Assembly (NCBI GenBank): GCA_963580285.1
Contig: OY757010.1
Coordinates: 67,788,406 to 67,852,405 of the forward strand
DNA length: 64,000 nt
Direction: 5' to 3'
Source of the DNA: Lucinisca nassula
Lineage: Eukaryota > Mollusca > Bivalvia > Lucinida > Lucinidae
Positions 21,337 to 32,318 of the stretch are shown here, piece after piece (the first letter of the stretch is position 1; each line of letters begins with the position of its first letter). The translations under genes were made by a program, and so were the position numbers. The notes beneath the pieces are model-generated. The model ran no database searches. It was given only the letters and a program-made list of their open reading frames with translations, and had not been told where the DNA came from.

Positions 21337-21741
21337 TATGCAGCAGGATATGGGTTAAAATTTTATGAACAGGCAGAGCTAATCGGGCTATTCTTGTTTT
21401 CTCTTCTTCTGATCGATAACTTGCATTTTGCATACATATTCTCATTGGGTTGAGCCATGAATACATTTATAGTGATATACCTTCCCATGTCTGTTCATCT
21501 GTATATCTGATCATCAGTCTGTCCATCCAACTTTCCATCTCTCTGCATCATTTCCAATCAATAATTTGAGAATTTATTTATGCAATTTATTCAAATTTTG
21601 CCTACATACATGTATTAAATTAGGTACTTTTCCCAGCAGCGTTAGGGTATTAGTCTGTGTTTGCTGTGCTTTTATATCAGAGAAAATAAGGCTTGACATT
21701 ACATGTGAATCATCTGCTGGGCAGACAATTCACATGATATT

Positions 21742-21940
21742 TTAACCCTTATACCACTGCATAAATTAATGAAGCCACTCCCACTGCTGATTATCTGCCA
21801 ATCAAATAACTTGATATCATATATTTGTTCAATTCTCAAACTGCACAACAAACAGTGTAGATCAGGTTTAGAAGCAATCTGATCTGGATCAGCACTGTTT
21901 GCAAAGGTAGGGGTTGTCCTAAACAGCAGTATAAGAGTTA
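21742..21940 (-). mobile_element. Palindromic MITE, family P copy 6
   Basis: Ends TTAACCCTTATACCACTG and CAGTATAAGAGTTAA. The central hairpin is shortened, lacking most of the GATGGCTTC stem. Confidence 0.65.
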
Positions 21941-22105
21941 AGCCTTATTTTCTCTGAAAAATGATGAAGAAAATATTTTTCATCTGCTCTAAACATTTCT
22001 GTGGTGCTTTTAGGTTAACAGATCTTTCTTGTGCCATTTTATATATGTCAGGGTAATCTAATCATCATTTAGTTTATTTATGGACTAATTTATGATCGTT
22101 TGTAT

Positions 22106-22321
22106 CATAATGATCCTAAGTATTGGAACAGACAGGCCTAAGCAAACAGTGCAGACCCAGATCAGACTGCTCCTGAAGGAGCAGTCTGATCAGGGTCTAC
22201 ACTGTTTGTCATTCCGTCTACACTGTTTGGACTCCTTGCCTGATCATGAAACTTTGTTAAAATATTAGGAGAATCTCAGCATGTCCTCCAGGCATCCGAA
22301 TTTTTTAGGATTTTTATGGTA
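22106..22321. mobile_element. Palindromic MITE, family Q copy 3
   Basis: Inverted relative to the copy at 6273. GATCAGACTGCTCCTGAAGG with AGCAGTCTGATC forms a perfect stem; ends ATAATGATCCTAAGTATTGG and AGGATTTTTATGGTA. Confidence 0.7.
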
Positions 22322-22481
22322 TATTGTTGTATTTAGTATCTCCACTCTTAAGGGGAATGAATACAACTTTAGGGTAGCCAACTGTTTCAAAACATTTATC
22401 TCCCTTTTGATTAGGAGGTCTACTCTTAACATCACGATAACAAGTCCGTGAAACGAAGACCCCTCTAAACCCCACTTTATT

Positions 22482-24335
22482 AGCTCACCGTCACGTAGTG
22501 ACGGGGTGAGCTTTTGGGATCACTTTTTGTCCGTTGTGCTTCCGTGCATGCGTAAACAATTTCTTTAAATGACATCTCCTCCTAAACCACTGATCGGATT
22601 TTGACCAAACTTCACAGGCATGATCCTTAGGTGGTCCCCTTTCAAAGTTGTTCAAATGGTTCCGGTCCGTTGCACATCTAGGTCACAGGAGCCAAAAATA
22701 AATTTTTCACCAAAAAATTAAAAAATCTTCTTCTCTGAAACCACAAGGCCCAGGTCTTTGATATTTGGTATGAAGCTTCATCTAGTGGACCCCTACAAAG
22801 ATTGTTCAAATTATAGTTCTGGGGCCAAAAATGCCCCCGCCCCTGGGCCCTTTGGTTTTACATAGGCTTATATAGGGAAAATCTTTAAAAATCTTCTTCT
22901 CTGAAACCACAAGGCCCAGGACTTTGATATTTGGTATGAAGCTTCATCTAGTGGACCCCTACCAAGATTGTTCAAATTATAGTGCTGGGACAAAAAATGC
23001 CCCCGCCACGGGGCCCTTTAGTTTTACATGGGCTTATATAGGGATAATCTTTAAAAATCTTCTTCTCTTAAACCACAAGGCCCAGGACTTTGATATTTGG
23101 TATGAAGCTTCATCTAGTGGACCCCTACCAAGATCGTTCAAATTTTAGTGCTGGGGCAAAAAATGCCCCCGTCCCGGGGCCCTTTGGTTTTACATAGGCT
23201 TATATAGGGAAAATCTTTAAAAATCTTCTTCTCTGAAACCGCAAGGCCCAGGACTTTGATATTTAGAATGAAGCTTCATCTAATGGACCTCAACCAAGAC
23301 TGTTCAAATTATAGCCCTTGGGCCAAAAATGCCCCCGCCCCGGGGCCCTTTGGTTTTACTTAGACTTATATAGGGAATATCTTTTAAAATCTTCTTCTCT
23401 GAAACCCCAAGGCCCAGGACTTTGATATTTGGTATGAAGCTTCATCTAGTGGACCCCTACCAAGATTGTTCAAATTATAGTGCTGGGGCGAAAAATGCCC
23501 CCTCCCCGGGGCCCTTTGGTTTTACATAGGCTTATATAGGGAAAATCTTTAAAAATCTTCTTCTCTGAAACCGCAAGGCCCAGGACTTTGATATTTGGTA
23601 TGAAGCTTCATCTAGTGGACCCCTACCAAGATTATTCAAATTATCAAATTATAGCCCTTGGGCCAAAAATGCCCCCGCTCCGGTGCCCTTTGGTTTTACA
23701 TAGACTTATATAGGGAAAATCTTTAAAAAATCTTCTTCTCCGAAACCACAAGTCCTAGGTCTTTTATATTTGGTATGAAGCTTCTTCTATAGGACCCTTA
23801 CCAAGATGATTCAAATTATAGTGCTGGGGCCAAAAGTGGCCCTGCCCCGGGGCCCTTTGGTTTTACATAGGCTTATATAGGGATAATCTTTAAAAATCTT
23901 CTTCTCTGAAACTACAAGGCCCAGGACTTTGAAATTTGGTATGAAGCTTCATCTAATGGACCTCTACCAAGATTGTTCAAATTATAGCCCTGGGGCCACA
24001 AATGTCCCCACCCCGGGGCCCTTTGGTTTTACATAGATTTATATAGCCCGGGGCCATTTGGTTTTGCATAGGCTTATGTAGGGAATATCTTTAACAAAAA
24101 AATCTTCTTCTCTGAAACCGCAAGGCCCAGGTCTTTGTAGCTTCATCTTGTGGACCTTTGCCAAGATTGTTCAAATTATAGCCTTTGTTGATGTTTGGTA
24201 TGAAGCTTCACCTTTTAAGACCTCCCTCAACATTATGCACATAAAAGCCCTGGGGCCAATAATGGCCCTCTCTTGGGCCCACTTGTTACACTATGGATCA
24301 GGTGAGCGATCCAGGGCCATCATGGCCCTCTTGTG
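22482..24335 (+). mobile_element. Hairpin-capped tandem-array element B (same family as A)
   Basis: Head AGCTCACCGTCACG / GTGACGGGGTGAGCT (22482-22512), short leader, about nine units near 166 bp with AAATCTTCTTCTCTGAAACC, and a tail GGTGAGCGATCCAGGGCCAT CATGGCCCTCTTGT. The left flank (CTCTAAACCCCACTTTAT) and the right flank of the joined copy B2 (ATAGAGAAAATTGGGGTTTA) are the two halves of a family F element. Confidence 0.75.
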
Positions 24336-25620
24336 TTTTATATTAGGATCACTTTTTGTCTGTCATCCGTGCGTAAACAATTTCTTCAAATGACATCTCC
24401 TCCTAAACCACTGATCGGATTTTGACCAAATTCACAGGAATGATCCTTAGGTGGTCCCCTTTCAAAGTTGTTCAAATGATTCCGGTCCGTTGCACATATA
24501 GGTCACAGGAGCCAAAAATTTTGCTGGGGCGAAAAATGCCCCCATCCCGGGGCCCTTTGGTTTTACATAGGCTTATATAGGGAAAATCTTTAAAAATCTT
24601 CTTCTCTGAAATCGCAAGGCCCAGGTCTTTGATATTTGGTGTGAAGCTTCATCTAGTGGACCCCTACCAGGATTGTTCAAATTATAGTGCTGGGCCAAAA
24701 ATGCCCCCGCCCCGAGGCCCTTTGGTTTTACATGGGCTTTTATAGGGAAAAGCTGTAAAAATCTTCTTCTCTGAAACCGCAAGGCCCAGGTTTTTGATAT
24801 TTGATATGAAGCTTCATCTAGTGGACCCCTACCAGGATTGTTCAAATTATAGTGCTGGGGCCAAAAAATGCCCCCTCCCCGGGGCCCTTTAGTTTTACAT
24901 GGGCTTATATAGGGAAAATCTTTAAAAATCTTCTTCTCTGAAACTGCAAGGCCCAGGTCTTTGCTATTTGGTATGAAGCTTCATCTAGTGGACCCCTACC
25001 AAGATTGTTCAAATGTTAGTGCTTGGGCCAAAAATGCCCCCGACCCGGGGCCCTTTGGTTTTACTTAGGCTTATGTAGGGAAAATCTTGAAAAATCTTCT
25101 TCTCTGAAACCACAAGGCCTAGGTCTTTGATATTTGGTATGAAGCTTCAGCTAGTGGACCTCTACCAAGATTGTTCAAATTATAGCCCTGAGGCCAAAAA
25201 TGCCCCTACGTCAGGGCCCTATGGTTTTACATAGACTTATATAGGGGAAATCTTTAAAAATTTTCTTCTGTGAAACCACAAGGCCTAGGTCTTTGATATT
25301 TGGTGTGGAATTTCATCTAGTGGACCTCTATCAAGATTGTTCAAATTATAGCCCTGGGGTTTTACATAGACTTATATAGGGAAATCTTTGAAAATCTTCT
25401 TCTCTGAAACTGCAAGGCGAATGTCTTTGATATTTGGTATGGAGCTTCATCTAGTGGACAATTATAGCCTTTGTTGATATTTGGTATGAAGCTTCACCTT
25501 TTTAGACCTCCCTCAACATTATGCACATTATAACCTTGGGGTCAATAATGGCCTTCCCCGGGGCCCTTTTGTTACTCTATGGATCAGGTGAGCGATCCAG
25601 GGCCATCATGGCCCTCTTGT
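24336..25620 (+). mobile_element. Second copy B2, joined directly to B and lacking its head hairpin
   Basis: Begins at the leader (GGATCACTTTTTGTCTGTCA) immediately after B's tail, holds about five units and finishes with the same tail (GGTGAGCGATCCAGGGCC...GGCCCTCTTGT). B and B2 form one insertion. Confidence 0.7.
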
Positions 25621-25679
25621 ATAGAGAAAATTGGGGTTTACGGGGGTAAACATTATCTGCCATATTTTTGCTTAAATTC

Positions 25680-25745
25680 ATAGATTGTGGGTACTCGTTA
25701 GAACCGCCTCAATGAGGCGGTTCTAACGAGCATCCACAGTCTATG
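25680..25745. repeat. GAACCGCCTCAATGAGGCGGTTC hairpin
   Basis: Perfect stem tip with arms ATAGATTGTGGGTACTCGTT and AACGAGCATCCACAGTCTAT; right half of the family F copy split by B/B2. Confidence 0.65.
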
Positions 25746-25961
25746 TTGAAAGCAGAAATAAAAAAGATGTAACCATTTTAACCTAAAATTTGGAATTTCT
25801 GACACCATGTTGGACGCCATTTTTTCACACGGACATGTTTTCCTAATGAACCTGAGAAGCAAATTTTTAGCTCGGCTGTTTTCGAAGAAAACGACGAGGT
25901 ATTGTCATAGCTCTGACGTTGTCTGCGTCATCGTCGTGTAAAAACTGGGACATTTAAGAAA

Positions 25962-26105
25962 TGAAATTTATTTTTCTGCAGTTCATGGAAGTATGAACGC
26001 AGTGGGTCGCGTGCAAAGTAAATGAACCCCGAAGGGGTTCATGTAAACTTTGCTAGCGACCCACTGTCGTTCATACTTTCATGAAAAGCAGAAAAATTAA
26101 GTTTA
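25962..26105. mobile_element. Foldback MITE with GTGGGTCGCG stem
   Basis: Arms CATGGAAGTATGAACGCAGT and ACTGTCGTTCATACTTTCATG, then AAAGTAAATGAACCCC and GGGGTTCATGTAAACTTT, form a stem of about 65 bp with a GAAG loop. A separate tandem-array head fragment (CTCGGCTGTTTTC / GAAAACGACGAG) lies just upstream at 25869-25900. Confidence 0.65.
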
Positions 26106-27037
26106 TTTTTTATATTTACATTGTTTGCCCCTCATCATTGGGCGAAAACAATCTTGTAGGGCAAACTTTTAAAGCTGAAAAACATTTACACGCTGTTTTT
26201 CTACAAAGAGCGGAGCAGCGTTGACGTCATCAACGCCCGTAGAGAACAATGGTTTAGAATGACGTCACTTAACGTCATGTGGTTCGATGCGTTCATGGAC
26301 GTATGAACGCAATTGTTTTCTATAGGTTTACATTAGACTTTACACTGGAAATGTAAATATTTTGTAATATCTCTGTCATTACTGAACATATTTACTCACT
26401 CGGACTAGTTGTTCATTATGAAAAGGGGAACTCATACCAATAGGTGAGGTAACCCTCAAAATATTTTTGGCACAGTTATGCCCCTTTTTCAACTTAGAAT
26501 TTTTGCAGCCGAGCATTTTAGAGTAGACCCCCTTTGCAGAAGGGCACTGTTTATATGGAAAACAAGAACTCCCAAAATCTTTAAAGTTGTCTTCGGTTTG
26601 AAAAAATAAAATGTCAGAGATGATGCCAGATATATCTTTGCCCCTTAACCATAAATTTGATCATAATAAACTTTAATATCAGTACCGATCAGTTACCAAT
26701 AAAATGTCAATGTCAGCTAAATTGAGTCAAGAGATAAACAAATTGTTTATCAGTAATTTTAATCCAGGTGCTTTAACATGCGAGATTAGCATCAAAGAAC
26801 TGTAATTGAACCTTTGTAGGTTCAGTTTGGTACATTTAACATTACTTACTGGTTGATGTGAAAAAAAGTTACTGTGGCTGTACAAGGTGGCTTCTTTCAA
26901 AAGAAGTCAATGTGAGGGCTGCAGCATTAGTTGCAAATATATGATAAGTGAAGTTGTGTCGAAGTACGTAATACACCATGATGGGATAACTTTGTAGTTT
27001 GAAAAAGTCTAAATAGATATGATGCAGGTTGCTTTTT
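26106..27037. other. No gene recognised
   Basis: Contains scattered CGTCA-rich sequence (26215-26300, 'TGACGTCA' motifs) and AT-rich DNA. No exon or clear repeat borders. Confidence 0.45.
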
Positions 27038-28893
27038 ATCCCCCGACCGAATAGGGTTCGGGGGATATAGCGATCAGCCTGGCGTCCGTCCGTCTGTCCG
27101 TCCGTCCGTCCGTAGACGCAACCTTGTGATGGCCCTAACTCCTATACCCTTTGAGATTCATTGATGGTTCTTGGCACAATTGTTCACAAGGCTGAGATGG
27201 CGTGTCATGCACAAGAACCAGAACTCTGGATTGCATACTTTTTGAGTTATCTCCCCTTTTAATAAAATAGAATGACTACTTTGTGATGACCATAACTCCA
27301 ATACCCTTTGAGGTATGTTGATGGTACCTGGCACAGTTGTTCACAAGGCTGAGACAGCGTGTCATGCACAAGAACCACAACTCTGGTTGTCATGGTTTTT
27401 TAGTTATCTCCCCTTCCAATAAAATTGAGTGACTACCTTGTGATGGCCATAACTCCAATACCCTTTAAGATATATTGATGATACCTGGCACAGTTGTTCA
27501 CAAGGCTGAGACGGTGTGTCATGCACAAGAACCACAACTCTGGGTGCCATGGTTTTTGAGTTATCTCCCCTGACAATATAACCTTGTGATGGCCATAACT
27601 CCAAACCTTACAGATCCCCACCCCTAAACCATATATATTATTGTTCCTTATGATAAGACACATTCATTGACACCAACCTGGGGCCCCCCGGATGCGCTGG
27701 GGCCTTGCCCCACCCCCTCCACTTCATTAAAGGCCCAATATCTTGGAAACCTTACAGATCCCCTCTCCACCCCTAAACCATATATATTCTTGCTCCTTAT
27801 GATAAGGCACATTCAGTTACACTAACCTGGGGGCCCCGGGATGTGCCGGGGCAATGCCCCACCCCCTCCACTACATAAAAAGCCATAATATCTCGGAAAC
27901 CGTTTAGACCCCCACCCCTATACCATATATATTCTTGTACTTTATGATAAGATGCATTCATTGACACCAACCTATGGGCCCCCGGGATGCGCCGGGGCCT
28001 TGCCCCATCCCCTCCACTTCATAAAAGGCCCAATATCTCGGAAACCTTACAGATCCCCACCCCTCAACCATATATATTATTGTTCCTTGATAAGACACAT
28101 TCAATGACACCAACCTGGAGGCCCCCTGGGATGGTTCAGGGCCCTGCCCCACCCCCTCCACTTCATAAAAGGCCATATATCTGAGAAACCATTCAGATCC
28201 CCAACCCAAAACCATATATATTCTTGTTTCTTATGATAAGACGCATTCAGTGATACCAACTTAGGGGTCCCCCGGGATGCGCCATTGTCCCACCCCTCCA
28301 CTTCATAAAAGGCAATATATCTCGGCAACCTTTCAGATCCCCACCCGAAAACCATATATATTCTTGTTTCTTATAATAAGACGCATTCAGTTACACCAAC
28401 CTGGGGGTCCTCTGGGATGTGCCCGGGCCATGTCCTACCCCCTCCACTCCATAAAAGGCCCCAAATTCTCAGAAACTGTTCAGATCCCCACCCCTTATCC
28501 ATATATATTCTTGTTTTTTATGATAAGACGCATTCAATGAGTCCAACCTTGGGGTGTGCTGGGGCCATGCCCCACCCTGCCACTTCATAAAAGGCGATAA
28601 ATCTCAGAAACCTATCAGATTCCCTCATTTGGGAGACTTTATAATCAATAAATTAAAACCATATATGGCTGCCAGTGGGCAGTGCCTGCCTGAGCTCTGG
28701 TGAGCATCGTGGCCCATGGGCCTCTTGTTTAGTTATCTCCCCTGACACTATAATCTTATGATGGCCATAACTGCAATACTTTTGTGATATATTGCTGGTT
28801 TAATTCTGGTGCACTTTCTATTGGTGAACAATCTTCTGAAGGCCATATTGGCTTTTGGTCGGGGGATTTGCCATCTCTTCCGATGGCTATTTT
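27038..28893 (+). mobile_element. Hairpin-capped tandem-array element K, composite
   Basis: Head hairpin ATCCCCCGACC / GGTTCGGGGGAT (27038-27066), leader of CGTCCGTCTGTCC repeats, then about four units near 150 bp (TTGTGATGGCCATAACTCC, GGCACAGTTGTTCACAAGGC, GAGTTATCTCCCCT). After an unrelated array (next entry) the K sequence resumes at about 28729 with AGTTATCTCCCCTGACA and ends GGTCGGGGGATTTGCCATC...GATGGC. Confidence 0.65.
27600..28728 (+). repeat. Second tandem array inside K, with a foreign tail
   Basis: Seven units near 145 bp share CCATATATATTCTTGTTCCT, TATGATAAGACGCATTCA and GCCCCACCCCCTCCACTTC. It ends GAGCTCTGGTGAGCATCGTG GCCCATGGGCCTCTTGTTT, a tail of the A/B/D type rather than of the K type. 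No head hairpin of that type is present, so this is either a 5'-deleted nested insertion or part of a chimeric element. Confidence 0.6.
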
Positions 28894-29353
28894 TGATGTT
28901 TATGACCAAGTTTGATGCAATTGGAGACATCTGGTTTGGCTAGAATTTTCTTGCAAAATTGGTGTGTGAGAGAGTGCAGATCAGGCCTAACACTCCTAAC
29001 ATGTGGAACAAGCAATTTCAATCAGTCTAAAATTACTACAAAACTTTCCTGGGGCTGTTGTAGAGGGCTAATGCCCTCTACAATTTTGGTGAGCAACGTA
29101 TGTCTGTCCATATGTTAGTTAACTAATTGTTTTTTAAAAAAAATCATCACATAATGATAACACACTAATGTAAGATAATAAGAAGTTTATGAGCACTGTT
29201 ATGTATAGAGGTTTCCAAAATGAGGACCATTCAGAACTGAGGCTTTGTCAAGGTTGCAATTGGTCTATGCCAGGGCTTTTTGAGGGTAGGAAACGCCTAT
29301 ATTGAATCCAAAATAAACAAAAGGTTCTTTCTCTTGCATACTACAACTTTTCT
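28894..29353. other. Unassigned DNA
   Basis: A short palindrome GAGGGCTAATGCCCTC lies near 29066. No exon seen. Confidence 0.4.
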
Positions 29354-29930
29354 TTGGGCCCCGTCAAGCGATTTTGGTACTTATCGCCTATGCGAGCAGC
29401 GAAGGTTCAGGCGAGCCTGCGCATCCGTGCAGTCTCGCCAGAACCTTCGCTGCTCGCTCATACAAACAGTGAATCAAGAGGAACCTTCAGACAGAAAGTC
29501 ATATCCCTGGCCCCTCTGAGTGGCTGGGCATGCGCAGTTAAAATTTGTCATGACGGAATGCTCGAAGACCCAAATTCGCTTGGCGGGGCTCCTTTTATTT
29601 TTACATTGCTCAACCTGATCACTGTGTGTATGTATACATTAAAGTGCTACCAAACCTCAAATCAAACAAACAAAAGCTACCAAGGACTAATTGAGCCCCG
29701 CCAAGCGAATTTGTGTCTTCGAGCATTCCGTCATGACAAATTTTAACTGCGTATGCCCAGCCATTCACAGGGGCCAGGGATATGGCTTTCTGTCTGAAGG
29801 TTCCTCTTGATTCACTGCATGTATGAGCGAGCAGCGAAGGTTCTGGCGAGACTGCGCGGATGCGCAGGCTCGCCTGAACCTTCGCTGCTCGCATAGGCGA
29901 TAAGTACCAAAATCGCTTGACGGGGCCCAA
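29354..29930. mobile_element. Long inverted repeat (238-bp arms, 101-bp loop)
   Basis: Left arm 29354-29591 begins TTGGGCCCCGTCAAGCGATT and ends AAATTCGCTTGGCGGGGCTC; the right arm 29693-29930 is its reverse complement with a few mismatches. Each arm holds its own palindrome (GCGAGCAGCGAAGGTTC... GAACCTTCGCTGCTCGC). The 101-bp spacer contains AACCTCAAATCAAACAAACA, which matches the family S tail. It may be a foldback transposon or an inverted duplication. Confidence 0.8.
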
Positions 29931-30053
29931 TTACAAAATAGTTACATGCGCTATAGAAACTGCTCAATAAAAAATAAGGCGAAGTCAAAAGTTAAGATAA
30001 GCAGAAAGTGAAAATACATCAGATGCAGAGTGTGTACAGCCATCTATGTTTTT

Positions 30054-30960
30054 TAGCTCACTTGAGCTGAAGGCTCTGGGGAAGCTATTGCGATTGGTCA
30101 TCATCTGTCGGTGTCATCGTCGTCATCTTCCATCTTTCTGTATATCCATCCATAATTTCTATAAATGACATCTAAACTGCTGGAGGGAATTTTGCCAAAC
30201 TTGACAGAAATGGTGCTTTGGTAGTCATATTTCAAAGCTGTTCAAAGAATTCCATTCCATGCAGAACTCTGGTTGCCATGGCAATTTAAAATTGGAAAAT
30301 TAGTGAAAACATTTAAAAATCCGGAAGGCCCAGAGTTTTGGTATTCAACTTTGACTAGTGGACCTCTTTCAGAGTTGTTCAAATTATTCCCCTCAAATGG
30401 CTCCGTCCCAGGGGTCACCTATTAACAAAGACCCATGTAGGGAAAAACTTGAAGTCTTCTTATGTGAAACCAAAATTGCAAGGAATATGATAATTTGTAC
30501 ATAGCTACATGTAGTGGACCTCTACAAGACTTCAAATTATGGCCCTGGGGGCCATAAATGACCCATCCCCAGGGCGCGCTTGTTTTAGATTGATTTATAT
30601 AGGTAAAAGCTGTAAAAATCATCTTATCTGAAACCAGAAGGCCCAGGCATTTGATATCTTGCATGCAGTTTCCCCAAGCAGACCACTCCTAAGGTTGTTA
30701 AAATTATAGCCCTGTGGTCAAAAATGGATCCATCCCGGGGATCACTTGTTTTAAGTAGACTTAGTAGGGAACAGCTTTAAAAACCTTGTCTAATACCAGA
30801 AGACCCAGTAGTTTGATATTATTTCATATAATGGACCTCTACCAAGACTATTCAAATTATAGTCCTTGGGTTCAAGATGGGCCCTGCCCCAGAGGACTTG
30901 TTTTACAAAGACCCATACGGTGAAAAACTTTAACCTGTTATAAGTCAAAGTCATGCTAGA
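30054..30960 (+). repeat. Decayed tandem-array element
   Basis: Head-like AGCTCACTTGAGCTGAAGGC with GGGGAAGCTATTGCG, then divergent units near 170 bp with GACCTCTACAAGACTTCAAAT, GAAACCAGAAGGCCCAGG and GCCCTGGGGGCC. No intact tail seen. Confidence 0.55.
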
Positions 30961-31190
30961 TCACTTAGACTTTTGCAAAATAGTGATTTTTTTCTGATTC
31001 TGTTGTAGCCAATGACATGAAAGTCAGCGAATTGGACTTTTATAAATACTAAAGGTCATGAATGGCCTTTCTCCTGAATGATTCAGCAGTTATAGCCCCG
31101 CTTTGAAAAAGTGGGAAAAAAGTGGGGCTTTACTGGAATTGCCATGTCCTGTCGTGATTCTGTAATTCCGTAATTCCGCGACTGCAAAAT

Positions 31191-31402
31191 AAACCCTTAT
31201 CTTGCTGTTCACGACAACCCCTATCTTTGGAAACAGTGTAGATCCAGATCAGATGGCTTCTGAAGAAGCCATCTGATCAGGATCTTCACTGCTTAACATT
31301 CAGTTTATGGATTTGTAAGAATAAATTACATCAAGTAATCTGATTGGTTCAAAGTCAGAAATGGGCGTGGCTAAACTGAATATTCAGCAAGAGAAGGGTT
31401 AA
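31191..31402 (+). mobile_element. Palindromic MITE, family P copy 7
   Basis: Very close to copy 2 (5940): AACCCTTATCTTGCTGTTCA at one end and CAGCAAGAGAAGGGTTAA at the other, with the same GATGGCTTCTGAAGAAGCCATC centre. Confidence 0.75.
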
Positions 31403-31901
31403 AATGCATTTTGCTTAATTACTTTTATGTTTGTGGTCATACTTCAATTAAACGTATGTTACTTTTGGTCTATGAGGTGAGAATCGTGTTGTAGCAGAAT
31501 AGTGACCAGGGGCCCATAACTCATGGAGTTATGTCCCTTGGTAGGTTTTCAACTTTTGCCATTCTTGAAAAGTTTTGTAACATATTTCTTAGGAACTATA
31601 AAAGCTAGAAAACTGAAACTTTGTATGAAGATGGACAATAACTGGATGTATAGTCCATACCGGTATAGGGTTCAAGAGTCAATAACGTTTTTAGTTATGT
31701 CCCTTGATAAGTTTTCAAATTTTTAAATACATTAATAACTTCTATGTTTGTAGTGGCAGAATAATGATCGAGGGCCCATAACTCATTGAGTTATGTCCCT
31801 TGGTAGTTTTTCAAATTTTGAAATTCATGAAAAATTTTGTAACAGATTTCTCAGGAACTATGAAAGCTTGAAATTCTCAGGAACTATGAAAACTTGAAAC
31901 T
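31403..31901. repeat. Two to three diverged units of a GAGTTATGTCCCTTG repeat
   Basis: GGGCCCATAACTCATGGAGT, TATGTCCCTTGGTAGG and AGGAACTATAAAAGC recur about every 240 bp; a further unit follows the SINE at 32181-32310. Host sequence for the SINE and for element G. Confidence 0.6.
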
Positions 31902-31912
31902 TGAAACTTTGT

Positions 31913-32180
31913 TTGTTTGAGTATTTGAGTTTAACGACCCAGTTAACACTATTTAGGTCATTTTCGAACCGGTCATTTTACCTATCCACACTTTTCCTGG
32001 GCAATCTAGGCAAGCACGGAAGCGGTTCACCAGTACAGTGTTGATAATGGCCCCGCTTGAATCAGCTGAAGGGAGAGAATGATTGCATGTTCAATCTCCA
32101 CCAAAGTGGCAGGTATTGAACCAGTGTCCTCCTGATCACCAGTCAGTCGCGCATCTGATTGAGCTACCGAGGTCCAACCC
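31913..32180 (-). mobile_element. tRNA-derived SINE with 11-bp target duplication
   Basis: The minus strand starts GGACCTCGGTAGCTCAATCA (A-box region), has ACTGGTTCAATACCTGCC (B-box GGTTCAATACC) and ends GGTCGTTAAACTCAAATACT CAAACAAAC. TGAAACTTTGT (31902-31912) and TGAAACTTAGT (32181-32191) flank it with one mismatch. The tail resembles family S, suggesting that both use the same LINE machinery. Confidence 0.75.
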
Positions 32181-32318
32181 TGAAACTTAGTATAAACATG
32201 AACAATGACTGGATGTATAGTTTATTCTGGAATAGGGGTCAAGGGTCTATAGCTCGGAGTTATGTCCCTTGATAGGTTTTCAAATTTTAAAATACATTTT
32301 GCTTAATAACATGTTATT

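Noticed and set aside
29354..29930. Two 103-130-codon frames shared by the arms of the inverted repeat
   Set aside because: They arise because both arms carry the same sequence; no conserved domain or start signal.
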